This document shows, one piece after another, positions 28,280 to 37,221 of a stretch of 64,000 nt of DNA; positions within the stretch are counted from its first letter, which is position 1; the number at the start of each line of letters is the position of its first letter. The stretch covers positions 1-64,000 of the forward strand of contig NZ_LZIR01000021.1 of assembly GCF_001667035.1 (NCBI RefSeq), read 5' to 3'. The notes beneath the pieces are model-generated. The model saw only the letters and a list, made by a program, of their open reading frames with translations. It did not search any database and was not told where the DNA came from. The DNA comes from Mycobacterium sp. 852002-51057_SCH5723018. GTDB taxonomy: Bacteria; Actinomycetota; Actinomycetes; Mycobacteriales; Mycobacteriaceae. A program made the translations under genes and the position numbers.

Positions 28280-29221
28280 ATGCCGGTACGACCCAACAAT
28301 CCACTCCGCCACCCCTTCCGGGTAGCCCGGGCCCCGAAGCCGCGATCCGAGGGACGCTTCTACCTGCCCAACGGCCGACGGCTGGGCTTCGCCGAATACG
28401 GCGATCCGGCCGGCGAGGTGGTGCTGTGGTTCCACGGCACCCCCGGCGGCCGGCGGCAGTTCCCGCTGCTCGGCCGGCGTGCCGCCGATAACCTCGGCCT
28501 GCGCGTCGTCGCGGTGGAGCGGCCCGGGACGCACCTGTCCGACCCGCACCGGTACGAGACGGTGGCGCAGTGGGCCACCGACATGGCCTGGGTGGCCGAT
28601 GCGCTGGGCGCCGAACGGCTCGCGGTCATCGGCCTCTCGGGCGGCGGCCCTTACGCGCTGGCGTGCGGCGCGATGCCGCCGCTCGCCGGCCGGGTCGCCG
28701 CGGTGGGCGTACTGGGTGGGGTCGTCCCGACGGTGGGGCCCGAATCCTGCGCGATCGGCATCATCGACCTGGCCCGGCGCTTCGCCCCGGTGTGGTCGCG
28801 CCTGCGCTGGCCGTTGTCGGCGCTGGTGTCTTCTCTGGTACTGCCGATTCTGCCCTTTGGGCACTACGCCTATCTGGCCTACGCCGCTACCACGAAGGAG
28901 GGCGATCGGCGAGTCTTCGCCGACCCCGAGATGGAGCCGATGTTCCTCGACGACATCGTCCTCGTTTCCGGGGGGCGCTTTTGGGCCGTCGTCGACGACA
29001 TCCGGCTGTTCGGGCGCGACTGGGGGTTCCGGTTGGCCGACGTGCAGGTGCCGGTGCGCTGGTGGCACGGCGACGCCGATCCCATCGTGCCCCTGGAAGC
29101 CGCCCAGTGCGCGGCGTCGCACCTGGCCAACGCCGAGCTGATCCTGCGGCCCCAAGAAAGCCATCTGGGCGGCTTCGCGGCCGCCGACGAGGTCCTCGGC
29201 TACGTCCGCCGGTTTCTCTGA
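28280..29221 (+). CDS. alpha/beta-fold hydrolase
   Basis: Hydrolase of 313 residues. The oxyanion region VVLWFHGTPGGRRQF, the nucleophile elbow GLSGGGPYA (Ser), the acid in HGDADPIVPLEAA and the catalytic His in QESHLGGF give a complete Ser-Asp-His triad. An Arg/Pro-rich N-terminus of ~25 residues precedes the first strand; there is no signal peptide. The cap region (~165-225) is hydrophobic (LSALVSSLVLPILPFGHYAYLAY), which may favour a lipid-like substrate or membrane contact. Its start is three bases after cynS, so it is the last gene of the PHP-to-hydrolase run, before the terminator at 29302. Confidence 0.87.
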   Translation: MPVRPNNPLRHPFRVARAPKPRSEGRFYLPNGRRLGFAEYGDPAGEVVLWFHGTPGGRRQFPLLGRRAADNLGLRVVAVERPGTHLSDPHRYETVAQWATDMAWVADALGAERLAVIGLSGGGPYALACGAMPPLAGRVAAVGVLGGVVPTVGPESCAIGIIDLARRFAPVWSRLRWPLSALVSSLVLPILPFGHYAYLAYAATTKEGDRRVFADPEMEPMFLDDIVLVSGGRFWAVVDDIRLFGRDWGFRLADVQVPVRWWHGDADPIVPLEAAQCAASHLANAELILRPQESHLGGFAAADEVLGYVRRFL

Positions 29222-29301
29222 GACGCCACCGCCGGGCGCGCCCGCCAGGGTGGAGTGACTGCACCCCGCGTACATGTCACACTTGCGACGAGGAGGCGAG
29301 C

Positions 29302-29337
29302 AACGCGGTGGCCAGGTCTTTTACCGGCCACCGCGTT
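29302..29337. terminator. strong bidirectional stem-loop between convergent genes
   Basis: A perfect 12-bp inverted repeat (AACGCGGTGGCC at 29302-29313, GGCCACCGCGTT at 29326-29337) with a T-rich 12-base loop lies between the hydrolase gene and echA3, which converge. No long U tract follows on either side, as is usual for mycobacterial terminators. Confidence 0.75.
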
Positions 29338-29377
29338 CGTCGTTTCAGTTCATCAGCCCGCAGGCGGCCAGGTGACC

Positions 29378-30073
29378 TCAGAGCCCGAACTCGGCTTCGA
29401 TCCCGTCGATTCCGGCGCGGATGGCCTTCAGCGCGTCGGCGCGGGCGCGCAGCTTGGTTGCGGCGTGGGCTTGCTGGTGCAGGCCGGCGAATTCGCGCGC
29501 GGCCTCCTCGGCGCGGCTGACCACCATCTCGGGCAACACGATCTCGTCGACAAAGCCGGCGGCGAGGGCGGTTTCACCGAAGAACGTCTTGGCCAGGCCG
29601 GCGGCTTGCTGGTACGCCGACCGGGTCAGCCGCAGCTTCATGATCTCCAGGGCCGCATACGGGATGGTCATGCCGATCGCGACCTCGTTGGCCTGAATGT
29701 TGTACGCGTGGGCCGCCACCCGGTGGTCGCCGGACGACAGCAAAAACGCGCCCATCGCGATGGCATGACCGGTGCAGGCCATCACCACCGGCTTGGGATA
29801 GGACAGCAGCCGATACGCCAGCTCGAAGCCGCCCCGGAGCATGTCGATCGCGGGCTGCGCCTCGCCCGAGGTCAGGATCTTCAGGTCGAACCCGCCGCTG
29901 AACACCCGCTCGTTGCCGGTGATCACCAGCGCTCCGACGTTGTCGCTGTCGGCCCGGTCGATCGCCTCGGTGAGGGCATGCTGCATCGTCGGGCCCAGCG
30001 CGTTGACTTTGCCGTCGTCCATCCGGATGACCGCGATGGAATCGTTGTGGCTGTAGAGGACCGGGCCACTCAT
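29378..30073 (-). CDS. echA3: enoyl-CoA hydratase/isomerase family protein
   Basis: Crotonase-fold protein of 231 residues, matching M. tuberculosis EchA3 (Rv0632c) in length and in position after recBCD. Fold landmarks are MDDGKVNALGPTM, the oxyanion-hole stretch RVFSGGFDLKIL and the central HAIAMGAFLLSSGDHRVAAH. The family handles acyl-CoA thioesters, usually as hydratases or isomerases of fatty-acid oxidation; the catalytic Glu of classical hydratases is not obvious here, so the exact reaction is open. AGGAG seven bases before the ATG supports the start. It lies 21 bases downstream of the unknown membrane-anchored gene on the same strand and is probably cotranscribed. Confidence 0.9.
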   Translation of the reverse strand: MSGPVLYSHNDSIAVIRMDDGKVNALGPTMQHALTEAIDRADSDNVGALVITGNERVFSGGFDLKILTSGEAQPAIDMLRGGFELAYRLLSYPKPVVMACTGHAIAMGAFLLSSGDHRVAAHAYNIQANEVAIGMTIPYAALEIMKLRLTRSAYQQAAGLAKTFFGETALAAGFVDEIVLPEMVVSRAEEAAREFAGLHQQAHAATKLRARADALKAIRAGIDGIEAEFGL

Positions 30074-30094
30074 GGGTTGCTCCTTCGATCTACG

Positions 30095-30928
30095 TCAGAC
30101 GTGCTGGCCGCGGTGCTTGCCGAGATCGGCTTCGGCGTTGCCCCAGCGCACGCTGACGTCGGTGGGCGCGTCGAGCAGCCGGGTGCGCCACCGGTCCTGC
30201 GTTTCCTGGACGGCGCCGTTGATCCGTTCGATCTCCCTGCGGAACACGTCGGGGCGTGTTTCCTTGCTGGCGTAGTGGAAGTAGGTGAGCAGGCCGCGCA
30301 GTAGTTCCAGCTTCTGCTTTTCCCGCTTGGCCAGGTCGTGGGTGGTCATCAAATCGATGCGCTGGACCGGCGGCAGGGCATCCCAGTCCAGCACCACGTT
30401 GGTCTGCAGCTGAGCCCGCTCGCGCTGCCAGAACCGCCAACCGCGCGGCGTCTCGGGGCGGTCGTAGTAGATCAAGGACCCCGTGAAGCGGGACTCGATC
30501 CCGGTCCCGATTTCGGCGCGGTCGAGCGCCGAATCCCACACCATGCGCCATTCCTGACCGGGCGCAAGCACAGGCAACTCGCGAGGCAGCTGCAGTTCGA
30601 CGACGTCGGCGTAGCCGTCGGCGGCATTTTCGTATTCGGCCACCGTCGGCGGATTCGGAAATGCGAACCGGACGTCATAGGCCGCGGTCTGTCCGAAATT
30701 CCTGACCACCAGCTCGATCACGTGCCAGTCGGCCGGATGCGGCTCCATGAACATCGCGACGTGGGGCCGTACCCGCTCGCCGGCCGCCCGCCGATTGAGC
30801 TTGAGCTGCCGGTTCGCGAGCAGCAGCGCCACGATACCCAGCAAAATCGCCGCCCAGGCCGCCCACGCCAACCAGGTGCTGGGCCCCACATTGGTGACTC
30901 CGTGCCAGCCGCTCTGGACCCACCCCAT
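30095..30928 (-). CDS. membrane-anchored protein of unknown function (Rv0633c-like)
   Basis: Protein of 277 residues not assigned to any known function; position and size match M. tuberculosis Rv0633c as I recall. One N-terminal membrane helix (WLAWAAWAAILLGIVALLL, ~18-40) anchors it. The rest is soluble: a beta-rich domain (~50-180, from RPHVAMFMEPHPADWHVI to LIYYDRPETPRGWRFW) and a helical, charged C-terminal third containing LAKREKQKLELLRGLLTYF. GGAAGG lies nine bases before the ATG at 30928; a GTG three codons upstream is an alternative. The gene is upstream of echA3 in the same direction. Confidence 0.75.
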   Translation of the reverse strand: MGWVQSGWHGVTNVGPSTWLAWAAWAAILLGIVALLLANRQLKLNRRAAGERVRPHVAMFMEPHPADWHVIELVVRNFGQTAAYDVRFAFPNPPTVAEYENAADGYADVVELQLPRELPVLAPGQEWRMVWDSALDRAEIGTGIESRFTGSLIYYDRPETPRGWRFWQRERAQLQTNVVLDWDALPPVQRIDLMTTHDLAKREKQKLELLRGLLTYFHYASKETRPDVFRREIERINGAVQETQDRWRTRLLDAPTDVSVRWGNAEADLGKHRGQHV

Positions 30929-31063
30929 GGAATCCACCCTTCCGCTATATCACAGTGCTCTTTGGCCGGATATTTCGCTGGACCGATAGTAGAGGCGTTC
31001 GTCGCGCATTGCCGACCGCGTAATCGAGACGCACAAAATGGTCGCGAGTTGCGCCGGTGTCGC

Positions 31064-31777
31064 TTAACCGCCCATCAACATTCGCCACTGATCAAGATCG
31101 GCGGCCCGATACACGTAGTTGGAGCGCTTGACCTCCGATAGCGAGGCGCTCGGCTCGGCTGAATACCAGTGCCCCGGAAACACTGTCGGGTCCCCAGGAA
31201 GCGCGGCGAGCCGCTGCAGACTGCGGTACATCTCATCGGAATCGCCGCCGGGAAAGTCGGTGCGCCCGCAGCCGTCCAGGAACAACGTGTCGCCGGCGAC
31301 CAGGCGGCCGTCGAGCAGAAAGCACTGGCTGCCCGGGGTGTGGCCCGGGGTGTGCAGCAGCTCGATCTCGATATCCCCGACGCTGACCTTGTCGTGGCTC
31401 TCGTGGGCGGTGAGGTCGCCGAGGCCGATCCCGGTGACTCGCGAAACCCAAAGGGCCTCATGGGTATTGACGTGCACCGGTACCGGTGCACGGTCCAGCA
31501 GCTCGGCCAGGCCCTTCAGCTCGAAGCCCATCATGGCCCCGCCCACGTGGTCGGGGTGGTGGTGGGTCACCAACACCCCGGACAGGCGCATGCCGTCGGC
31601 CTCGAGCGCGTCGAGCAGGTCGCCTGCGGCGTACGCGGGGTCGACCACCAGGCAGTCCCGGGTCTCACGGTCGCCGATCAGGTAGGCGAAGTTGCGCATC
31701 TGCGTCGCGATCATGTCGCCGGCGGCGAAATCGCGACCCGAGAGCAGTTGACGGAAGTACAGCCGGTCTTCTGACAC
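31064..31777 (-). CDS. MBL-fold metallo-hydrolase, glyoxalase II-like
   Basis: Metallo-beta-lactamase-fold hydrolase of 237 residues (M. tuberculosis Rv0634c-like, annotated as glyoxalase II). The binuclear metal site is complete: THHHPDHVGG at 71-80, HTPGHTPGS, AGDTLF and the late HW in VFPGHWYSAEP. Hydrolysis of a thioester such as an S-lactoyl adduct of mycothiol is a reasonable expectation because mycobacteria use mycothiol in place of glutathione, but this is inference. The start is GTG at 31777. The gene is divergent from the VapB-like gene. Confidence 0.88.
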   Translation of the reverse strand: MSEDRLYFRQLLSGRDFAAGDMIATQMRNFAYLIGDRETRDCLVVDPAYAAGDLLDALEADGMRLSGVLVTHHHPDHVGGAMMGFELKGLAELLDRAPVPVHVNTHEALWVSRVTGIGLGDLTAHESHDKVSVGDIEIELLHTPGHTPGSQCFLLDGRLVAGDTLFLDGCGRTDFPGGDSDEMYRSLQRLAALPGDPTVFPGHWYSAEPSASLSEVKRSNYVYRAADLDQWRMLMGG

Positions 31778-31885
31778 GTGACCAGACTATTGACTCGTCA
31801 GGGCGACTTCGTATTCGGGCGCGCTTTGCCGGAAATGGGTCGTCATCGATCCGTTGGCGTTATCGGCAGTGGGTATTGTTGGCGC

Positions 31886-32095
31886 ATGAAGAAGAAGGTC
31901 GAGATCGAAATCGACGACGAGTTGGTCCAAGAGGCGATACGTCGGTTCCATCTGGCTGACACGCGGGAGGCCGTCCATCTCGCGTTGCGGACCTTGCTCG
32001 GCGAGGCAGGCGCGGAGGATGCGCAGGGCGACGAGTACGACGAGTTCAGCGACCTCAGCGCGTGGCAACCCCACCGCGGTGGCGACGGCGAGTGA
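31886..32095 (+). CDS. VapB-like antitoxin, ribbon-helix-helix type, without a toxin partner
   Basis: Small protein of 69 residues. The N-terminal half (MKKKVEIEIDDELVQEAIRR, then LADTREAVHLALRTLLGE) is a typical ribbon-helix-helix antitoxin DNA-binding domain with a beta strand and two helices, as in VapB/DUF2191 proteins. The acidic C-terminal half (AEDAQGDEYDEFSDLS) resembles the toxin-wrapping tail. No VapC (PIN) gene follows; the next 159 bases lead straight to tRNA-Thr, so the gene is an orphan antitoxin or a repressor of its own. The ATG at 31886 is chosen because the residues before it do not fit the family. Confidence 0.75.
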   Translation: MKKKVEIEIDDELVQEAIRRFHLADTREAVHLALRTLLGEAGAEDAQGDEYDEFSDLSAWQPHRGGDGE

Positions 32096-32187
32096 TTGTT
32101 CGACCGCCGCAAAATCTTTCAATAGTTCATTCAAGCTCATTCAAGCTCTTGCCAGCTCTAGCCCGCTCGAGTCCCGAGTTGCTGGTT

Positions 32188-32217
32188 TGGTGACGTTGCG
32201 CGCCAGGCTGTACCCTT
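32188..32217 (+). promoter_or_regulatory. putative promoter of the tRNA-Thr/tRNA-Met transcript
   Basis: TTGGTG (32188-32193) and TACCCT (32212-32217) are separated by 18 bases and lie ~38 bp before tRNA-Thr. The arrangement fits a SigA-type promoter for the tRNA genes, possibly reading on into rpmG and hadA. Confidence 0.45.
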
Positions 32218-32254
32218 TTTTAGGCCCGCGGCACGACTGTCGCTTGGGTGAACG

Positions 32255-32327
32255 GCCCCCTTAGCTCAGTCGGTAGAGCGTTTCCATGGTAAGGAAAAGG
32301 TCAACGGTTCGATTCCGTTAGGGGGCT
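32255..32327 (+). tRNA. tRNA-Thr (anticodon GGT)
   Basis: A 73-base cloverleaf: acceptor GCCCCCT/AGGGGGC, D arm GCTC...GAGC, anticodon loop ATGGTAA giving GGT (reads ACC), and T arm AACGG-TTCGATT-CCGTT. The 3' CCA is not encoded. It sits 36 bp before tRNA-Met, as in M. tuberculosis. Confidence 0.95.
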
Positions 32328-32363
32328 CGGCGGACGCCGAGCAGGCTGGCGGCGCGTAGCAGA

Positions 32364-32437
<74 letters not shown>

Positions 32438-32495
32438 CAACACAACAACGTCTCGCGGCGATGAGACCGCGAGAAAGAACTGAGAGAGAAACGTC

Positions 32496-32663
32496 ATGGC
32501 TTCCAGTACGGACGTGCGGCCAAAGATCACCTTGGCGTGCGAGGTGTGCAAGCACCGCAACTACATCACCAAGAAGAACCGGCGCAACGACCCCGACCGG
32601 CTGGAGCTGAAGAAGTTCTGCCCGAACTGCGGCAAGCACCAGGCGCACCGCGAGACCCGGTAG
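32496..32663 (+). CDS. rpmG: 50S ribosomal protein L33
   Basis: Ribosomal protein of 55 residues with the zinc-ribbon Cys pairs CEVC and CPNC (the C+ form of L33) and the family segment [19 protein letters not shown]33 binds the 23S rRNA near the E site. It lies 58 bp after tRNA-Met and 59 bp before hadA, matching rpmG2 of M. tuberculosis, where the same order is known. The ATG at 32496 follows GAGAGAGAA at a normal distance. Confidence 0.95.
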
Positions 32664-32722
32664 GCCGACCCGTCAACGTTGCTGAGATCGACCCAAGACG
32701 CGACCAGGTAGGTTCTAGACCC

Positions 32723-33202
32723 GTGCCGTTGACCAAAGACATCGTCGGGATGCACTATCGCTACCCCGACCATTACGAGGTGGAGCGGGAAAAGATCCGC
32801 GAGCACGCGGTGGCCGTGAAGAACGATGACGCCTCGTTCCTCGACGACGATGCGGCGGCCGAACTCGGCTACAAGGGGCTGCCGGCCCCGCTGACCTTCA
32901 TCTGCGTGTTCGGGTACAAGGCGCAGTCGGCGTTCTTCAAGCACGCCAACATCGCGGTCAGCGACGCACAGATCGTCCAGGTCGACCAGGTGCTGAAATT
33001 CGTGAAGCCGATCGTGGCGGGGGACAGGCTCTACTGCGACGTCTGGGTGGACTCGATGCGCGAGGCGCACGGCACCCAGATCATCGTGACCAAGAACATC
33101 ATTACCAACGAAGCTGGTGAGATTGTGCAGGAGACCTATACGACCCTGGCGGGCCGTGCCGGTGAGGATGGAGAAGAGGGATTTTCTAATGCCACTGCGT
33201 GA
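32723..33202 (+). CDS. hadA: (3R)-hydroxyacyl-ACP dehydratase subunit HadA
   Basis: Hot-dog-fold subunit of the FAS-II dehydratase HadAB that removes water from hydroxyacyl-AcpM during meromycolate elongation. HadA (159 residues) supplies substrate binding and structure; the catalytic Asp/His lie in HadB. Family stretches visible include VGMHYRYPDHYEVEREKIRE, APLTFICVFGYKA and KNIITNEAGEIVQETYTTL, very close to M. tuberculosis HadA. Mutations in this subunit (for example at the Cys in LTFICVF) are known to cause thiacetazone/isoxyl resistance; this Cys is present. The start is GTG at 32723; the gene overlaps hadB by 14 bases, so the two are coupled. Confidence 0.96.
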   Translation: MPLTKDIVGMHYRYPDHYEVEREKIREHAVAVKNDDASFLDDDAAAELGYKGLPAPLTFICVFGYKAQSAFFKHANIAVSDAQIVQVDQVLKFVKPIVAGDRLYCDVWVDSMREAHGTQIIVTKNIITNEAGEIVQETYTTLAGRAGEDGEEGFSNATA

Positions 33203-33617
33203 GTTCAGTTCGGTGAAGGTGGGTGACCAGCTTCCGGAGAAGATCTACCCCCTGACGCGCCAGGATCTGGTGAACTACGCGGGGGTTTCCGGTGACTTGA
33301 ACCCGATCCACTGGGACGACGAGATCGCCAAGGTTGTCGGGCTGGACACCGCGATCGCCCACGGCATGCTGACCATGGGCATCGGGGGCGGCTACGTCAC
33401 CTCGTGGGTCGGTGACCCGGGCGCGGTCACCGAGTACAACGTGCGGTTCACCGCCGTGGTGCCGGTGCCCAACGACGGCAAGGGCGCCGAGCTCGTCTTC
33501 AACGGCCGGGTGAAGTCGGTGGATCCGGAGAGCAAGTCGGTGACGATCGCGCTCACCGCCACCACCGGTGGCAAGAAGATCTTCGGCCGGGCCACCGCGT
33601 CGGCGAAATTGGCATAG
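33189..33617 (+). CDS. hadB: (3R)-hydroxyacyl-ACP dehydratase subunit HadB
   Basis: Catalytic subunit (142 residues, same as M. tuberculosis) shared by the HadAB and HadBC dehydratases of FAS-II. The hydratase-2 motif is intact: catalytic Asp36 and His41 in VSGDLNPIHWDD. Further landmarks are LDTAIAHGMLTMGIGGGY and a C-terminal GGKKIFGRATASAKLA. The ATG at 33189 overlaps the end of hadA by 14 bases, and hadC begins four bases after the stop, so hadA-hadB-hadC is one operon. Confidence 0.96.
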   Translation: MPLREFSSVKVGDQLPEKIYPLTRQDLVNYAGVSGDLNPIHWDDEIAKVVGLDTAIAHGMLTMGIGGGYVTSWVGDPGAVTEYNVRFTAVVPVPNDGKGAELVFNGRVKSVDPESKSVTIALTATTGGKKIFGRATASAKLA

Positions 33618-33621
33618 TTCT

Positions 33622-34122
33622 ATGGCCCTCAAGACCGATATCCGCGGGATGATCTGGCGGTACCCGGACTACTTCGAAGTGGGCCGTGAGCAGCTGCGTG
33701 CGTTCGCGCAGTCCATCAAGTGCGACCACCCGGCCTACTTCGACGAGGACGCTGCCGGCGAACTGGGATATGACGCGATAATCGCGCCGCTCACCTTTGC
33801 GAGCATTCTCGCGAAACTGGTCCAAATCGACTTCTTCCAGAATGTCGATGTCGGCATGGAGACCATGCAGATCGTCCAGGTCGACCAGAGGTTCCTGTTC
33901 TACAAGCCCGTGTTGGCCGGCGACAAGCTGTGGGCCCGGATGGACATCCACTCGGTGGACGAGCGCTTCGGCGCCGACATCGTCGTCACCAAGAACATTT
34001 GCCACAACGACCGCGGCGAGCTGGTGCTCGAGGCCTACACCACGCTGATGGGGCAGAAAGGCGAGGAGTCCGCCAGACTCAAGTGGGACAAGGATTCCGG
34101 ACAGGTCGTCAGAACCGCGTAA
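33622..34122 (+). CDS. hadC: (3R)-hydroxyacyl-ACP dehydratase subunit HadC
   Basis: Non-catalytic partner of HadB in the HadBC dehydratase, which acts on longer meromycolate intermediates than HadAB. The 166-residue protein matches M. tuberculosis HadC in length and is a paralogue of HadA (MIWRYPDYFEVGREQLRAFA, IIAPLTFASILAKLVQIDFF, VDQRFLFYKPVLAGDKLW, NICHNDRGELVLEAYTTL). The C-terminal end is charged. It begins four bases after the hadB stop. A hairpin with a T run follows at 34140. Confidence 0.96.
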   Translation: MALKTDIRGMIWRYPDYFEVGREQLRAFAQSIKCDHPAYFDEDAAGELGYDAIIAPLTFASILAKLVQIDFFQNVDVGMETMQIVQVDQRFLFYKPVLAGDKLWARMDIHSVDERFGADIVVTKNICHNDRGELVLEAYTTLMGQKGEESARLKWDKDSGQVVRTA

Positions 34123-34139
34123 TTGGTATCTGGCACCTG

Positions 34140-34169
34140 CCCCGATGTACACTCGGACCTCGGGGTTTT
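34140..34169 (+). terminator. possible terminator after hadC
   Basis: CCCCGA (34140-34145) pairs with TCGGGG (34160-34165) and is followed directly by TTTT. The stem is only 6 bp with a 14-base loop, so it is a weak call. Confidence 0.45.
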
Positions 34170-34267
34170 CCCAGCCATCAGCGCGCTTTCCGTGAGTCGA
34201 ACAATCGGGAGGCGCGCGTGTCATGTAAGCCCCGGCAGGTAAGCGCAGGTTGGCCTGCCAACCGCGA

Positions 34268-34340
<73 letters not shown>

Positions 34341-34347
34341 CCGACGC

Positions 34348-34459
34348 GACGTCCGACGACGATGCAGGCCGGGACGGCCTGAGGAGGAGTCGGACAATCG
34401 TTGGACGTCCGACGACGATGCAGGCCGGGACGGCCTGAGGAGGAGTCGGACACTCGTTG
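34348..34459 (+). repeat. 2 x 56 bp tandem repeat with nested inverted repeats, MIRU-like
   Basis: Two adjacent 56-bp copies (34348-34403 and 34404-34459) differ at one base (A or C in GGACAATCG/GGACACTCG). Each copy contains an outer inverted repeat GTCCGAC...GTCGGAC (7 bp) and an inner one CAGGCC-GGGAC-GGCCTG (6 bp, 5-base loop), separated by GACGATG and AGGAGGA. The composition (GATGCAG...GAGGAGGAG) resembles mycobacterial interspersed repetitive units. It lies between tRNA-Trp and secE. Confidence 0.85.
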
Positions 34460-34541
34460 TCCGTGCCATGGTGGACACTGGAAGAAAGTGCCCATCACCG
34501 TGGGGCGGCTCGCGGGACATTAGCAAACAAAGGAGCATGCG

Positions 34542-35021
34542 GTGAGCGACGAAGGCCCGGACATCGGTGCCGCCAACGACCCCGCACGCGACGGCGGCGA
34601 CACCGAGGACGGCCGCGGCAGCGGTCGTACGGCCGTGGTGACCAAGCCTGTGACGCCGCAACGGCCCACCGGCAAGAGGTCGCGGCAACGGGTGGCCGAT
34701 GCCGACGAGGTCGATGCCGAGTCGACGGACGAGGTTGAGGCCGCCGAGGAAGACAAGGCCAAGAGGCGCGCCTCGAAGGCTGACAAGGCCAAGAAAGCCA
34801 AGAAGCCGAAGAAAGCCGGGGACCGGCCGGCCAACCCGTTCGTATTCGTCTACAGCTACCTCAAGCAGGTCGTTGCGGAGATGCGGAAGGTGATCTGGCC
34901 GAACCGCAAGCAGATGCTCACCTATACCTCGGTGGTGCTGGCGTTTCTGGCCTTCATGGTGGCGCTGGTGGGCCTGGCGGACTTCGGCCTGACCAAGCTG
35001 GTGCTGCTGGTGTTCGGCTGA
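34542..35021 (+). CDS. secE: preprotein translocase subunit SecE
   Basis: SecE stabilises SecY in the SecYEG protein-export channel. The 159-residue protein has the mycobacterial form: a long hydrophilic N-terminus rich in Lys and Glu (~1-95, with [20 protein letters not shown]), the amphipathic helix [22 protein letters not shown] and a single membrane helix ([20 protein letters not shown]). The motif VxWP is present as VIWPN. The start is GTG at 34542, six bases after AGGAG (34531-34535). nusG follows 48 bp downstream. Confidence 0.95.
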   Translation: MSDEGPDIGAANDPARDGGDTEDGRGSGRTAVVTKPVTPQRPTGKRSRQRVADADEVDAESTDEVEAAEEDKAKRRASKADKAKKAKKPKKAGDRPANPFVFVYSYLKQVVAEMRKVIWPNRKQMLTYTSVVLAFLAFMVALVGLADFGLTKLVLLVFG

Positions 35022-35051
35022 GCTTGAAAGTGACACCGCTTTTGAGAGTGA

Positions 35052-35867
<816 letters not shown>

Positions 35868-35949
35868 CTCGGTGACGATGCGGGGCGCCTAGCGCCCCGA
35901 CGAGGAACCGGCAATCCAACATCGCCCAGGAAGGAACACCGACAACATC

Positions 35950-36378
35950 ATGGCCCCGAAGAAGAAAGTCGTTGGGCTGATCAAGCTGCAGATCCAGGCC
36001 GGGCAGGCAAACCCCGCCCCGCCGGTCGGGCCCGCGCTCGGCCAGCACGGCGTCAACATCATGGAGTTCTGCAAGGCGTACAACGCCGCCACGGAAAACC
36101 AGCGCGGTCAGGTCATCCCGGTGGAGATCACCGTCTACGAGGACCGCAGCTTCACCTTCGCGCTGAAGACCCCGCCCGCCGCCAAGCTGCTGTTGAAGGC
36201 CGCCGGCGTCGGCAAGGGCTCCCCCGAGCCGCACAAGACCAAGGTGGCCAAGGTCAGCTGGGATCAGGTTCGCGAGATCGCCGAGACCAAGAAGTCCGAC
36301 CTCAACGCCAACGACATCGACGCCGCCGCCAAGATCATCGCCGGCACCGCCCGGTCGATGGGCATCACCGTCGAGTAA
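35950..36378 (+). CDS. rplK: 50S ribosomal protein L11
   Basis: L11 (142 residues) forms the GTPase-associated centre with 23S rRNA helices 43-44 and is a thiostrepton target. The N-terminal domain contains the Pro-rich [22 protein letters not shown] and the C-terminal RNA-binding domain ends with [21 protein letters not shown]. Normal length. It lies 82 bp after nusG and 79 bp before rplA. Confidence 0.97.
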   Translation: MAPKKKVVGLIKLQIQAGQANPAPPVGPALGQHGVNIMEFCKAYNAATENQRGQVIPVEITVYEDRSFTFALKTPPAAKLLLKAAGVGKGSPEPHKTKVAKVSWDQVREIAETKKSDLNANDIDAAAKIIAGTARSMGITVE

Positions 36379-36457
36379 CAATTCACTCAGCGTGGGAGGG
36401 CCAGCTTCGGCCCGACAAATACCGACAACCACGACCCAACACCAGATTGGATAGTCA

Positions 36458-37165
36458 ATGAGCAAGAACAGCAAGGCATACCGCGCCGCCGCCGAGAAGG
36501 TGGACCGCAACAGCCTGTACAGCCCGCTGGAGGCGGCCAAGCTCGCCAAGGAAACGTCGTCGGCCAAGCAGGACGCGACCGTCGAGGTGGCGATCCGCCT
36601 CGGCGTCGACCCGCGCAAGGCGGACCAGATGGTGCGCGGCACGGTCAACCTGCCGCACGGCACCGGTAAGACGGCGCGGGTCGCGGTGTTCGCGGTCGGC
36701 GACAAGGCGGATGCCGCGGTCGCCGCGGGGGCTGATGTTGTCGGCAGCGACGACCTGATCGAGAAGATCCAGGGCGGATTTTTGGACTTCGACGCGGCGA
36801 TCGCCACCCCCGACCAGATGGCCAAGGTGGGTCGCATCGCCCGCATCCTGGGTCCGCGCGGGCTGATGCCAAACCCCAAGACCGGCACCGTGACCCCCGA
36901 TGTCGCCAAGGCCGTCGCCGACATCAAGGGCGGCAAGATCAACTTCCGCGTCGACAAGCAGGCCAACCTGCACTTCGTCATCGGCAAGGCGTCGTTCGAC
37001 GAGAAGAGCCTGGCCGAGAACTACGGCGCCGCTATCGACGAGGTGCTGCGGGTCAAGCCGTCGTCGTCAAAGGGCCGTTACCTGAAGAAGATCACCGTGT
37101 CGACGACCACGGGTCCGGGCATTCCGGTGGACCCGGCGATCACCCGCAACTTCGCCGAGGCCTAA
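36458..37165 (+). CDS. rplA: 50S ribosomal protein L1
   Basis: L1 (235 residues) forms the L1 stalk at the E site and, in many bacteria, represses its own operon. Typical stretches: [52 protein letters not shown] and KISTTTGP-like [13 protein letters not shown] near the C-terminus. ATG at 36458. It is the last gene of the secE-nusG-rplK-rplA run; the convergent ECF sigma gene ends 56 bp downstream. Confidence 0.97.
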   Translation: MSKNSKAYRAAAEKVDRNSLYSPLEAAKLAKETSSAKQDATVEVAIRLGVDPRKADQMVRGTVNLPHGTGKTARVAVFAVGDKADAAVAAGADVVGSDDLIEKIQGGFLDFDAAIATPDQMAKVGRIARILGPRGLMPNPKTGTVTPDVAKAVADIKGGKINFRVDKQANLHFVIGKASFDEKSLAENYGAAIDEVLRVKPSSSKGRYLKKITVSTTTGPGIPVDPAITRNFAEA

Positions 37166-37221
37166 CCTCCGGCGCGGTCCCGGCACGGTGCTGATGTGGC
37201 CGGTGTGACAGTCGCGCAGCG

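Noticed and set aside
28004..29275. Long minus-strand frame opposite the cyanase and hydrolase genes
   Set aside because: Shadow; both plus-strand genes carry complete active sites.
32096..32254. Possible VapC toxin after the VapB-like gene
   Set aside because: No PIN-domain frame of sufficient length; stop codons occur in all plus-strand frames.
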